From an uncultured Oscillospiraceae bacterium (lineage in GTDB: Bacteria > Bacillota > Clostridia > Oscillospirales > Oscillospiraceae), in the NCBI GenBank assembly GCA_947627735.1, contig CANQXG010000022.1, positions 1 through 39,562 on the forward strand: 39,562 nt of DNA. Reading direction: 5' to 3'. The translations under genes were made by a program, and so were the position numbers. A model generated the notes under the pieces. It did no database searches and was not told the origin of the DNA. It worked only from the letters and a program-made list of their open reading frames with translations. Shown here in pieces: positions 9,642-17,565 of the stretch. Position 1 is the stretch's first letter; the number at the start of each line of letters is the position of its first letter.

Positions 9642-9670
9642 ATTGTACGGGACAAAGGTTACATTTTCAA
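9642..9670 (-). promoter_or_regulatory. Sigma-A promoter of the pyrH operon
   Basis: On the minus strand a TTGAAA -35 (9665-9670) and a TACAAT -10 (9642-9647) are separated by 17 bases. The spacing is ideal and ten of twelve bases match consensus. It points at pyrH, whose ATG is at 9612. Confidence 0.7.
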
Positions 9671-9766
9671 CCTCCATCCGTACCCACAGAGCGCCAAGAT
9701 AAATTTTATCACAGATGCCATCCGATTTCAACCGGCTTCGCGCCGCCGCCGGACTATCATCGGTCC

Positions 9767-10570
9767 ATGGAGAGCGTGTATCTGGACGAACTGTTCTGCC
9801 TGGACCTGGCCGTGGACTATTTCCTGCTGATGGCGGCGGCCAGGCTGTGCGCCCTGCCCTACCGGCGGGGCCGGTATCTGGCCGCGGCGGCGCTGGGCGG
9901 GCTGTGGAACTGCCTGGGGCTGCTGTCCTCCATGGGCTGGCTGCTCAGGCCGGTGATGCGTCTGGCGCTGGCGGTGGCCATGACGCTGACGGCCTTCGGC
10001 GGGGAGCGGCGGCTGGGCCGGTGTCTGGCGGCGTTTTTGGCCGTGTCGGCCCTGTTCGGCGGGGCGGTATACGCCGCGGGGCTTATCAAAGGCGACCCGG
10101 CGGGGCCGCTGCTGCATCTGGACATGCGGGTGCTGGCGCTGGCCTTCGCGGTGTGCTGGGCGGGGGTGAGCCTGCTGTACCGGGGCCGGGCCGCCCCCCG
10201 GCGGCGCATCCTGGCCGTGACGGTGCGGCGGGATGGCCGGTCCGTGGCCCTGCGTGCCCTGGAGGACACGGGCAACGGTCTGACGGACCCCCTCACAGGC
10301 CGGGGAGCGCTGATCGCGGAGGCGGGGGCGCTGGAGGGGCTGTTCCCGCCGGGGCAGGCATCCTGGCTGCGGGCGGAGCCGTCGGAGGCGGCGCTGCACC
10401 TGCCCGGGGCGCGGCTGATCCCCTACGCCGGGCTGGAGGGGCAGGGCCGGCTGCTGCTGGCCTTCCTGCCGGACGATGTGACGGTGGAGGGCCGGTCCCG
10501 GGACGATCTGCTCGCCGCCGTGGTCCCCGGCTCCATCGGCTCCGACGGGACCTATGACGCCATACTGTAA
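9767..10570 (+). CDS. spoIIGA: SpoIIGA, sporulation sigma-E processing peptidase
   Basis: Membrane-embedded aspartic protease that cuts the pro-sequence from pro-sigma-E in the mother cell after septation. The N-terminal half (about 1-130) has several hydrophobic segments, as in the family. The C-terminal domain carries the catalytic DTG in ALEDTGNG (Asp about 167). Starting at MESVYLDELF gives 267 residues. No strong ribosome site is seen before this ATG, so the start is less sure than the identity. It is followed after 11 bases by its substrate gene sigE. Confidence 0.9.
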   Translation: MESVYLDELFCLDLAVDYFLLMAAARLCALPYRRGRYLAAAALGGLWNCLGLLSSMGWLLRPVMRLALAVAMTLTAFGGERRLGRCLAAFLAVSALFGGAVYAAGLIKGDPAGPLLHLDMRVLALAFAVCWAGVSLLYRGRAAPRRRILAVTVRRDGRSVALRALEDTGNGLTDPLTGRGALIAEAGALEGLFPPGQASWLRAEPSEAALHLPGARLIPYAGLEGQGRLLLAFLPDDVTVEGRSRDDLLAAVVPGSIGSDGTYDAIL

Positions 10571-10581
10571 AGGAGTGACCC

Positions 10582-11286
10582 ATGAACAAGCTGCAACTGC
10601 TCCTGATACGCCTGCGGCTGCGCCTGGCGCCGCGGGGCCGGCTGTACTACATCGGCGGCAGCGACGTGCTGCCCCCGCCCCTGGACAAGGACGAGGAGGA
10701 GGCCGCCATCGCCGGGCTGATGGCCGGCTGCCACGACGCCCGCCAGAAGCTCATCGAGCACAACCTGCGCCTGGTGGTATACATCGCCCGCCGGTTCGAG
10801 AACACCGGCGTGAACATCGAGGACCTTATCAGCATCGGCACCATCGGCCTGATAAAGGCCATCGGCACCTTCGACCCGGCCAAGCGCATCAAGCTGGCCA
10901 CCTATGCCTCCCGCTGCATCGAAAACGAAATCCTCATGTACCTGCGCAAAAAGAGCACCCACCGCTCGGAGATATCCATCGACGAGCCGCTGAACACCGA
11001 CTGGGACGGCAACGAGCTGCTGCTGTCGGATGTGCTGGGCACCGACGGCGACGAGGTCATCAAGCCCATCGAGGACGACGTGGAAAAGCAGCTCCTTCTG
11101 CAGGCGGTGGACCGGCTGGAGGAGCGGGAGCGGTCCATCATCATGATGCGCTTCGGCCTGGGCGGCGGCAGGGAGCTGACCCAAAAGGAGGTGGCCGACC
11201 GCCTGGGCATCAGCCAGAGCTACATCAGCCGTCTGGAAAAGCGGATCATCCACCGCCTCCGCCGGGAGCTGATCCGCCAGCTGTGA
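10582..11286 (+). CDS. sigE: RNA polymerase sporulation sigma factor sigma-E (pro-sigma-E)
   Basis: Early mother-cell sigma factor. The basic, amphipathic first 20 or so residues ([16 protein letters not shown]) form the pro-sequence that holds it at the membrane. The [13 protein letters not shown] segment marks the SpoIIGA processing region, as in Bacillus pro-sigma-E. Region 2 (about 50-125, with [14 protein letters not shown] and the -10 recognition helix) and region 4 (about 165-230, with the [13 protein letters not shown] helix-turn-helix) are complete. AAAGGAG lies before the ATG. The pair is apart from ftsZ and sigG, its neighbours in Bacillus and many Clostridia. Confidence 0.96.
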   Translation: MNKLQLLLIRLRLRLAPRGRLYYIGGSDVLPPPLDKDEEEAAIAGLMAGCHDARQKLIEHNLRLVVYIARRFENTGVNIEDLISIGTIGLIKAIGTFDPAKRIKLATYASRCIENEILMYLRKKSTHRSEISIDEPLNTDWDGNELLLSDVLGTDGDEVIKPIEDDVEKQLLLQAVDRLEERERSIIMMRFGLGGGRELTQKEVADRLGISQSYISRLEKRIIHRLRRELIRQL

Positions 11287-11324
11287 CAAGAAAAAACACC
11301 GCCGGAGGGCGGTGTTTTTTCTTG
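11287..11324. terminator. Bidirectional terminator between sigE and the PHP gene
   Basis: A perfect 17-base inverted repeat (11287-11303 with 11308-11324) with GGAG as its loop. A six-A run opens the left arm and a six-T run closes the right arm, so it can end both sigE (plus) and the eight-gene minus-strand operon ending at 11337. Confidence 0.92.
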
Positions 11325-11336
11325 CTTGTCGCTTGT

Positions 11337-12014
11337 TCAGTCGTCCGCGCCGATGATGCGGTAGCGGCCCGAGCGGATGAGCTGGGCGAAGGCGTGCTCG
11401 TCCTGCGGCACCGTGTCGGCCAGGATGCCCCCGGCGGCGATGTCCCCTGGCCGGTGGCAGTCGGACCCGCCGGTGCGCAGCAAATTGAACTGCTGGGCGT
11501 ACTCCTCCGCCCGCTCGTTGTGGTTGGCGTGGCGGGGGTTCAGGTTCAGCACCTCCACCCCGTCCAGGTAGCAGGCGATGGCGGGGGTGCACTTGGTGCG
11601 GTAGGGGTGGGCCTGGATCAGCAGGGCGCCGGCCTGGCGGGCCAGCGGCGCGAAGGCGGCGATGCCCATGCGGAAGATGCTCTCCGGGTCGGCCAGCAGC
11701 TCATCCGGGTAGTCATAGAGCAGATAGTCGTTCTCGCACTCGTCGAAGCGCAGCTCCGCTCCCTTGTAGACCACGATGCCCCGGCCGGCGCAGGCCGCCG
11801 CCATCTTCCGGTAGCCGGTGAGGAAGGCCGCCATCTTGTCCGCGCCGGAGGCCAGGTCCACGTTCAGGTACTCGAAGGTGGTGCGGTTGTAGTGGTCGGT
11901 GACGGCGATGGCGCTGTAGCCGGCGGCCTGATAGGCCTCCGCCAGGGTCTCCGCCTCCAGCCAGCCGCATTTGCTGGTGTGCTTGGTGTGCAGATGGGTC
12001 TCGATCTTGTACAT
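11337..12014 (-). CDS. PHP-domain metal-dependent phosphoesterase
   Basis: The protein has the four PHP metal-binding motifs: HLHTKHTSKCG (residues 7-17), VTDHYN near 40, a central glutamate/HPYR segment (QAHPYRTKC), and C-terminal GSDCHRPGD. The family contains histidinol phosphatases and nucleoside 3',5'-bisphosphate phosphatases; 225 residues suits a stand-alone phosphoesterase, but the substrate is not evident. A GGAGG precedes the ATG by about six bases. It is the last gene of a minus-strand operon rich in phosphate-ester enzymes (HADs, phosphomutase, PfkB kinase), so a role on a phosphorylated intermediate is a reasonable inference. Confidence 0.85.
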   Translation of the reverse strand: MYKIETHLHTKHTSKCGWLEAETLAEAYQAAGYSAIAVTDHYNRTTFEYLNVDLASGADKMAAFLTGYRKMAAACAGRGIVVYKGAELRFDECENDYLLYDYPDELLADPESIFRMGIAAFAPLARQAGALLIQAHPYRTKCTPAIACYLDGVEVLNLNPRHANHNERAEEYAQQFNLLRTGGSDCHRPGDIAAGGILADTVPQDEHAFAQLIRSGRYRIIGADD

Positions 12015-12046
12015 AAAAACCTCCGGGGTGGTGTGTTGATGCCGCC

Positions 12047-12928
12047 TCAGGCGTAGAACTGGCGGATGTAGTCCTCCACGTCGGCGCGGGTGCCCCGGAA
12101 GGGTCCCGGGGTCTCCATCTTCAGGCTGACGCAGGCCGTGGCGTACAGCAGTGCCTGGGCCACGTCCGCGCCCAGCATCCGCATGGCCAGGTAGGAGCCG
12201 AAGGTGGTGTCCCCCCGGCCTGTGCGGCCCGTGAGGTTCCGGGCCTTGATGGGGCAGGTGTGGACCTGGCTGCCGTCGTAGACCATGATCTCGGAGTTGT
12301 GGGAGACCATGACCTCCTTGGCGCCCCAGGCGTACAGCTGCTTCGCCGCGGCGGCCCGGTCGGTCAGGCCGGTGAGGATCTCCGCCTCGGCGGCGTCGGT
12401 CTTAAAAAAGTCCATATAGGGCAGGTAGCGCATCTTATCCGCCCAGTCGTGGAAGCGCAGCTCGCCGCCCTCGTTGTGGCGCAGAAAGCCCTGGGCGTCG
12501 GCGGAGACCATGCCCCGGTCATGAAGCCCCTCGATGAGGCTGTTGGGGAAGTCGCCGTACAGCAGCCCCGCCAGGTGGTAGAGCCTGCAGGGCACGTCCG
12601 GGATCTCCTCCAGGGTCACCGGGTCGGACTGGGCCTGGCAGCCGCACTGGCGGCGCTCCCGGTCGGGGGTGAAATACTTGTTGCTCATCAGCGTGGTGGC
12701 CGCCGAGGGCAGCAGGACCATGTCGCCGCGGTCCACATGGAAGGCGTCCAGCACGTCCCGGTCGGCGCCGTTCGCCTTCACGGCGGCGAACACACGGGCG
12801 CCGGCGGCCATGGCGGCGGGGGTGCAGTAGGTCACGGCGCCGCCCACGATATACTCCTCCGCGCCGGTATAGTCGGTGTTCCGGTCCCGGGTGGCGGGGC
12901 CGACGATCATCAGGTCATAGGGTACCAT
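12047..12928 (-). CDS. PfkB/ribokinase-family kinase, substrate unknown
   Basis: The 293-residue protein has the family's glycine motif near the N terminus (YIVGGAVTYC) and the C-terminal catalytic motif as TGRGDTTFGSY, whose Asp is the expected base. The family phosphorylates sugars, nucleosides and inositol. IolC, the 2-deoxy-5-keto-gluconate kinase of inositol breakdown, is also PfkB-type. However this protein is shorter than the roughly 325-residue Bacillus IolC, lacks the IolC N-terminal signature, and lies in a different operon on the other strand. An inositol or DKG kinase role is possible but unproven. AAAAGGAG precedes the ATG; it is 38 bases after mgtC and 32 before the PHP gene. 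Confidence 0.82.
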   Translation of the reverse strand: MVPYDLMIVGPATRDRNTDYTGAEEYIVGGAVTYCTPAAMAAGARVFAAVKANGADRDVLDAFHVDRGDMVLLPSAATTLMSNKYFTPDRERRQCGCQAQSDPVTLEEIPDVPCRLYHLAGLLYGDFPNSLIEGLHDRGMVSADAQGFLRHNEGGELRFHDWADKMRYLPYMDFFKTDAAEAEILTGLTDRAAAAKQLYAWGAKEVMVSHNSEIMVYDGSQVHTCPIKARNLTGRTGRGDTTFGSYLAMRMLGADVAQALLYATACVSLKMETPGPFRGTRADVEDYIRQFYA

Positions 12929-12966
12929 CGTATCTCCTTTTGCCCCGGCTCAGCACGGGGCCAGCG

Positions 12967-13689
12967 TTATATGCGGCTGCGCTCCAGCTTCACGCCGCGG
13001 GTGCTCTCGCCGCTGTCCAGGGCGGCGACGAACATATCCAGCCTCTCCTGGGACCGGCGGCCGGAAAAGTCCGCCTTGAAGGACACCACCACTTCGCCCT
13101 CCCGGCCCTCCACCTGGATATGGGTGATCTTGGCGGAGAAGTCCTCCGCCAGGCGGTTCACGTGCTCCAGGGTGTCGGTCAGGTCGGTGCACTGGACGGT
13201 GAACTGGTACAGCTCATAGTGGTTGCGCATCATCTTCTGCTGCAGGCCCTCGAACACCACCAGGGTTATCATCATGAAGGCCGCGCCGATCAGGGCCACG
13301 CTGTAATACCCGCCGCCCACGGCAATGCCCATGCAGGCGGTGGCCCAGATGCTGGCCGCGGTGGTCAGGCCCTTGATGCTGACGCCCTCCTTCATGATGG
13401 TGCCGGCGCCCAAAAAGCCCATGCCGGTGATGACCTGGGCGCTGAGCCGGGCCGGGTCCGGGGTGGCCCCGTAGGCCCGGTACTGGGCGAAGATCATCTG
13501 GCTGGTGGTCATCACGGCGCAGGCGCCGATGGCCACCAGCATATGGGTGCGCATGCCCGCGGGCCGGTGGGTGTACTCCCGCTCGGTGCCCACCACCGCG
13601 CCGATGAGCATGGCGCAGCCCAGGCGCAGCAGCACCTGCCAGGGCGTGAGGGCCAGCGCGGACAGATCCACAGTTACGTCAGATGGCAT
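12967..13689 (-). CDS. MgtC/SapB family membrane protein
   Basis: The N-terminal 150 residues carry the MgtC signature: hydrophobic helices with AMLIGAVVGTERE, RPAGMRTH and GMGFLGAGTI. The rest (about 155-240) resembles the soluble ACT-like domain of longer MgtC proteins. MgtC proteins are linked to survival at low magnesium and to control of ATP synthase and phosphate balance, but most homologues are uncharacterised. GGAG lies seven bases before the ATG. It sits inside the phosphate-ester operon, 34 bases after the phosphoglycerate mutase gene. Confidence 0.9.
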   Translation of the reverse strand: MPSDVTVDLSALALTPWQVLLRLGCAMLIGAVVGTEREYTHRPAGMRTHMLVAIGACAVMTTSQMIFAQYRAYGATPDPARLSAQVITGMGFLGAGTIMKEGVSIKGLTTAASIWATACMGIAVGGGYYSVALIGAAFMMITLVVFEGLQQKMMRNHYELYQFTVQCTDLTDTLEHVNRLAEDFSAKITHIQVEGREGEVVVSFKADFSGRRSQERLDMFVAALDSGESTRGVKLERSRI

Positions 13690-13723
13690 AACGAATCTCC
13701 TTACGGCGCTTTACGCGCCCGAC

Positions 13724-15289
13724 TCATTGCCGGTAGCGGGTCCCCGCCCCGTCCACCAGGCAGCGATAGGCCTTCTCGATGCGGCCATAGTTGCTGTCCC
13801 GGTCCAGGGCGATGCCCCGGCCTATGCCGTCCACGATCAGGCCCCGGCCCAGGGCGGCCAGCTTCCCGTCCACCATCCGCAGCAGCGCGGGGGCGCTGCC
13901 CGGCTCGGTGCTGCGGCCATCGAAGATGATGTGCAGGTAGATCTCCTCCACCCCCTCGGCCATCTCCGCCAGCATCAGCGGGTAGTCGATGCAGCCGTGG
14001 CTGGACTTCTCGGTGAGCAGGCTGATAAGGTGCAGGGCATGGCCCTGGCGGGCCTTCTCCAGCACCTTGGCGAACACGGGATTGGCCCGGAAGGAGCCGT
14101 CCTTGATGGCGTTGTCCATGCGCACGTCGTCCTGAGCCACCACCCGGCCCGCGCCCAGATTGGAGTGGCCGGCCTCGGAGTTGCCGGCCTTGCCGGCCTT
14201 CAGGCCCACGTCCTCCCCGGAGGCGCTGAGGCGGCAGCTGGGATACTTTTCCAGCAGCGCGTCCCACTGGGGGGTGTCCGCCAGATAGATGGCGTCGCCC
14301 TCGTCATGGGTGCCGAAGCCCCAGCCGTCCAGGATCATCAGCATCATCTTCTTGTTGGTGATGCCCTCGGTCAGGATCAGGCTGCCGCCGGTCATATCGG
14401 CGGGCTGGTCCACGCCCAGCACCCCCAGCACCGTGGGGGCCACGTCCCCCAGCCGGCCATCCCGCAGGGCGATGTCCCGGCCCTGGGGGTCCAGGACGAT
14501 GAAAGGCACCAGGTTGGTGGTGTGGGCGCCGTCGGGCTTGCCGTCCTTGGTATAGAGCTTTTCGATGTTGCCGTGGTCGGCGGTGATGGCCACCAGATAG
14601 CCGTGCTCCCGGGCGTACTCCGCCACCTGGCTGGAATAGCGGCTGATGACGGCGGCGGCCTTCAGCTTGGCCTGGGTGTTGGAGGTGTGGCCGATCACGT
14701 CGCCGTTGGCGAAGTTGGTGACGATGAAGTCATAGCCCTCGTCCACGGCACCCTTCACCTTCTCCGCCACCTCCGGCAGGCTCAGCTCCGGCTTCTGGTC
14801 GAAGGGGATGCCCTTGGGCGACGGCACCTTCAGGTCCGTCTCCCCGGGGAAGGGCTGGTTGTGGCCGCCGTTGAAGAAGAACGTCACGTGGGCGTACTTC
14901 TCCGACTCGGCACAGTGGAACTGCCGCAGTCCCGCCTGGCTCAGCACCTGGGCCAGGCAGTTGGTCACCCGCTCCGGGGCGAAGGCGATGGGCAGGTCCT
15001 TGAATTTCTCGTGGTACATGGTCATGATGGCGAAGGTGAGGTCGTCCATCTTCTCCCGGGCGAAGTAGGGGAAATCCGCCTGGGTGAAGGCCTCCGTCAG
15101 CTCGATCTCCCGCTCGCCCCGGCGGCAGCAGAACACCACCTGGTCGCCGTCCTTGATCCGGCCCACCGGCGCGCCCTTGTCGTCCTCCAGGACCATGGGT
15201 TCCAGACTGTAATCGGTGCCCCCCTGGGCATAGGCGGCCTCCACCGCCCGGGCCAGGGCCTCCCCTCCGTGCACAGCGCTCTCGCTCAT
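13724..15289 (-). CDS. gpmI: Circularly permuted cofactor-independent phosphoglycerate mutase
   Basis: Alkaline-phosphatase-superfamily enzyme expected to interconvert 3- and 2-phosphoglycerate. The segments are all those of GpmI, but in permuted order. Residues 1-312 match the usual C-terminal part (from the segment before GRIKDGD to the normal end PADMTGGSLI). After a linker of about ten residues, 315-521 match the usual N-terminal part, from MMLMILDGWG to the LDRD and EKAY segment. Metal ligands are present: D197, H201, D238, H239, H256, D321, and the nucleophile S371 in GNSEAGH. Substrate residues R57, R60, K131, H431, R491 and R497 also align. The usual DGRD is DGRS (S460). GGAGG sits properly before the ATG, so it is an intact gene. 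Substrate is assumed from family. Confidence 0.88.
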   Translation of the reverse strand: MSESAVHGGEALARAVEAAYAQGGTDYSLEPMVLEDDKGAPVGRIKDGDQVVFCCRRGEREIELTEAFTQADFPYFAREKMDDLTFAIMTMYHEKFKDLPIAFAPERVTNCLAQVLSQAGLRQFHCAESEKYAHVTFFFNGGHNQPFPGETDLKVPSPKGIPFDQKPELSLPEVAEKVKGAVDEGYDFIVTNFANGDVIGHTSNTQAKLKAAAVISRYSSQVAEYAREHGYLVAITADHGNIEKLYTKDGKPDGAHTTNLVPFIVLDPQGRDIALRDGRLGDVAPTVLGVLGVDQPADMTGGSLILTEGITNKKMMLMILDGWGFGTHDEGDAIYLADTPQWDALLEKYPSCRLSASGEDVGLKAGKAGNSEAGHSNLGAGRVVAQDDVRMDNAIKDGSFRANPVFAKVLEKARQGHALHLISLLTEKSSHGCIDYPLMLAEMAEGVEEIYLHIIFDGRSTEPGSAPALLRMVDGKLAALGRGLIVDGIGRGIALDRDSNYGRIEKAYRCLVDGAGTRYRQ

Positions 15290-15303
15290 AATGGCTCTCC
15301 TCC

Positions 15304-16035
15304 TTATGCCAGCGGCGGGAAGATGTCCAGCAGCTGGGTGAAATGGGTGATGAACATGTCCGGTTTATTCTCCTCGGTGACCGGCTGATGCTTCTTGCCG
15401 GGATAGCGCACGCCGATGGTCATGCCCAGGCCCGCGGCCTTGGCGCCGATGATGTCCCGCTCCAGGTTGTCGCCCACGAAGCAGGTCCGCTCCGGCTCGG
15501 AGCCGGTCTCCGCCAGGGCATAGTAATAGATGGCGGGGTGGGGCTTGCGGATCAGGCACAGGGAGGACTGCTGCACGCTCTTGAAATAGGGCCGCAGGCC
15601 GTCCCGGTCCAGCCACTCGTCCACCTCGTTCACCCCCACCAGGTCGCTGACGATGGCCACGGTATAGCCCCGGGCGTTCAGCTCCTTGACGGTGTCCGCG
15701 CCGCCCTCGGTGACCACCCGCTCGCCCTTGGTGCGGCGGTAGGCGTAGGTCAGCTTGCCGGCGGCGGCCTCCACCCGGTCCTTGGGGAAGTCGTAGGCCA
15801 GCCACCGGGTCCACAGGATCTTCTCCGGCGCCTCGCAGTAAAAGTGCAGCGCCCACTCCCGGTACTTGTCGTACCTGGGTTCGATGACGGTCTTATAGAA
15901 CTCCAGGGGGTCCGCGTCCGCGCCCAGCAGGTCCCGGATCTCCGTCTTGGCCTGGAGCATATACTCCTCGTCCGGGCGGATCACCCGGAAGGTGTCCCCC
16001 AGGTCCACGAAAATGGTATCGATATTCTTCTCCAT
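15304..16035 (-). CDS. HAD-superfamily hydrolase 1 (subfamily IA), DxGDT variant
   Basis: A 243-residue HAD hydrolase with a helical cap. Motif I is VDLGDT (nucleophile D11), with Gly where the general-acid Asp+2 normally is. Motif II (IVSDL), motif III (RKPHP) and motif IV (VGDNLERD) are intact. The cap has the Y-x2-W...LW pattern shared by all four operon HADs. The ATG at 16035 is preferred because AGGAG lies seven bases before it; a GTG at 16050 overlapping the previous stop is the alternative. It is a tandem paralogue of the next two HAD genes. Substrate unknown. Confidence 0.87.
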   Translation of the reverse strand: MEKNIDTIFVDLGDTFRVIRPDEEYMLQAKTEIRDLLGADADPLEFYKTVIEPRYDKYREWALHFYCEAPEKILWTRWLAYDFPKDRVEAAAGKLTYAYRRTKGERVVTEGGADTVKELNARGYTVAIVSDLVGVNEVDEWLDRDGLRPYFKSVQQSSLCLIRKPHPAIYYYALAETGSEPERTCFVGDNLERDIIGAKAAGLGMTIGVRYPGKKHQPVTEENKPDMFITHFTQLLDIFPPLA

Positions 16036-16046
16036 GTCACATCTCC

Positions 16047-16769
16047 TCACTGCAAAATGGGCAGGTCCAGGATGTCGATGAACTTGTGCACGATGTAGTC
16101 GGGCCGGTTTTCATCGGTGATGGTCTTTTTGGCCAGCTTCTCGGGGCTGATGAACAGGATGTTGGCCCCCACCCCGGCGGCGATGGCGCCGGTGATGTCC
16201 CGGTCCAGGTTATCCGCCACGGACACGCACTGGCACGGCTCCAGGCCCATGGCCTCGCAGCCCATGCGGTAGATGGCCGGGTCCGGCTTGCGGATGTGGC
16301 AGACGGAGGACAGCACCACCGCGTCGAAATACTCCTCCAGCCCGTCCTCCCGCAGCCAGTCGGGGATCTCGTTCTCCCCGATCAGGTTACTGATGATGCC
16401 CAGGGCATAGCCCCGCTGCTTCAGGGTCTTGATGACCTCCAGGCCGCCCTCCACCAGGTAGCGCTTGCCCTTGATCTGGCGGTACTGATAGGTCATCTCG
16501 TGGCAGATGGCCCGCAGCTTCTCCTCCCCCAGCTCCGGCAGCAGCCACTTGGCCCACAGCTCATAGTCGCCGCTCTCCCGGTTGGCGGTCAAAGCCCAGT
16601 CCCGGTAGGGCTTATAGCGCTCCTCCACCATGTCGATGAACCCGTCCACGTCGTCATAGCCGGCCAGCTGGGCCATGCGTGCCCGGGCCGCGGCCTGGTG
16701 CTCCGGCTCCTCATAGAGGATGCGCAGCGTGCCCCCCAGGTCGAAAAATACGCCCTTGATCTTCTCCAT
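16047..16769 (-). CDS. HAD-superfamily hydrolase 2 (subfamily IA), DxGGT variant
   Basis: 240 residues, the same architecture as the flanking HAD genes. Motif I is FFDLGGT (D10, Gly at +2), motif II IISNL, motif III RKPDP, motif IV ADNLDRD. The cap has YRDWA and YELWAKWLLP. The C-terminal PDYIVHKFIDILDLP matches the ends of HAD 1 and HAD 3, supporting tandem duplication. It starts nine bases after HAD 3 ends. The family usually dephosphorylates small phosphate esters, but loss of Asp+2 makes that assignment uncertain. Confidence 0.87.
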   Translation of the reverse strand: MEKIKGVFFDLGGTLRILYEEPEHQAAARARMAQLAGYDDVDGFIDMVEERYKPYRDWALTANRESGDYELWAKWLLPELGEEKLRAICHEMTYQYRQIKGKRYLVEGGLEVIKTLKQRGYALGIISNLIGENEIPDWLREDGLEEYFDAVVLSSVCHIRKPDPAIYRMGCEAMGLEPCQCVSVADNLDRDITGAIAAGVGANILFISPEKLAKKTITDENRPDYIVHKFIDILDLPILQ

Positions 16770-16778
16770 GGCCGCCTC

Positions 16779-17510
16779 TCATTCCCGGGGCGGGAACAGG
16801 TCCAGCAGCTCCCGGATGGCCCGGATGGTGTAGTCGGGCAGCACGGTGGGGGCCTTCCCCTCCCGGTCGGCGGTGCCCGCGTTCTCGTACAGGACCATGG
16901 CGCCGAAGCCGGCGTCCACGGCGCCCTCCACGTCCCGGACCGGGTTGTCGCCCACATAGGCGCAGTTCTCCGGCACGGAGCCGATGCACCGGGCGCCCAG
17001 CAGGTAGATGGCCGGGTCCGGCTTGCGCAGGCGGACCTTGGACGAGAGGATCACCGTCTTGAAGCAGTCGGCCACCTCGTCGTGGCACATCCAGTCGGGG
17101 ATCTCCGTCTCGGTGATGGTGTTGGCGATGATGCCCAGCTTATAGCCCCGGCGCTTCAGCTCCAGCAGCGTGGGCTTGACGTCGTCATGGGGCACCCGGC
17201 GGCCGTCATGGTCCCGCCACAGGCGGGTCAGCCGGGGGGCGTTGGGGGCGATGCGGGCGGCGGGATAGTCCGGCAGCAGGTACTGCAGCCACAGCTCCAT
17301 CTCCGACACATCCAGCAGCGCGGTCTTGGCCCACTTCCGATAGGCCTTCCAGTTGGCGTTCAGCTTCTCGAAGAACACATCGTGAGGCTCGTCGGCGCCC
17401 ACCAGCTCCATCAGCTCCCGGTCGGCGGCCATGGCAAATTCGGGGTCCTCCACCACATACCGGAGGGTGGCTCCCACGTCAAAGAAAATGGTGTCGATAT
17501 TGCTGTTCAT
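16779..17510 (-). CDS. HAD-superfamily hydrolase 3 (subfamily IA), DxGAT variant
   Basis: 243 residues from MNSNIDTIFFDVGATL; the frame extends ten residues further, but GGAGG stands eight bases before this ATG. Motif I FFDVGAT (D11, Gly at +2), motif II IIANT, motif III RKPDP, motif IV VGDNPVRD. The cap repeats the YRKWA and MELWLQYLLP pattern. Most similar by eye to HAD 1 and HAD 2, including the PDYTIRAIRELLDLFPP end. It lies 55 bases after HAD 4. Substrate unknown. Confidence 0.87.
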   Translation of the reverse strand: MNSNIDTIFFDVGATLRYVVEDPEFAMAADRELMELVGADEPHDVFFEKLNANWKAYRKWAKTALLDVSEMELWLQYLLPDYPAARIAPNAPRLTRLWRDHDGRRVPHDDVKPTLLELKRRGYKLGIIANTITETEIPDWMCHDEVADCFKTVILSSKVRLRKPDPAIYLLGARCIGSVPENCAYVGDNPVRDVEGAVDAGFGAMVLYENAGTADREGKAPTVLPDYTIRAIRELLDLFPPRE

Positions 17511-17565
17511 CGTCTTTTCCTCCCAGTGTCGTGTATTCATAAGGAGCGCGGCCGCTCCCGCGGGA

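Noticed and set aside
10552..11592. 346-codon minus-strand frame across sigE and the terminator
   Set aside because: Antisense to sigE and runs through a perfect terminator hairpin; no protein features.
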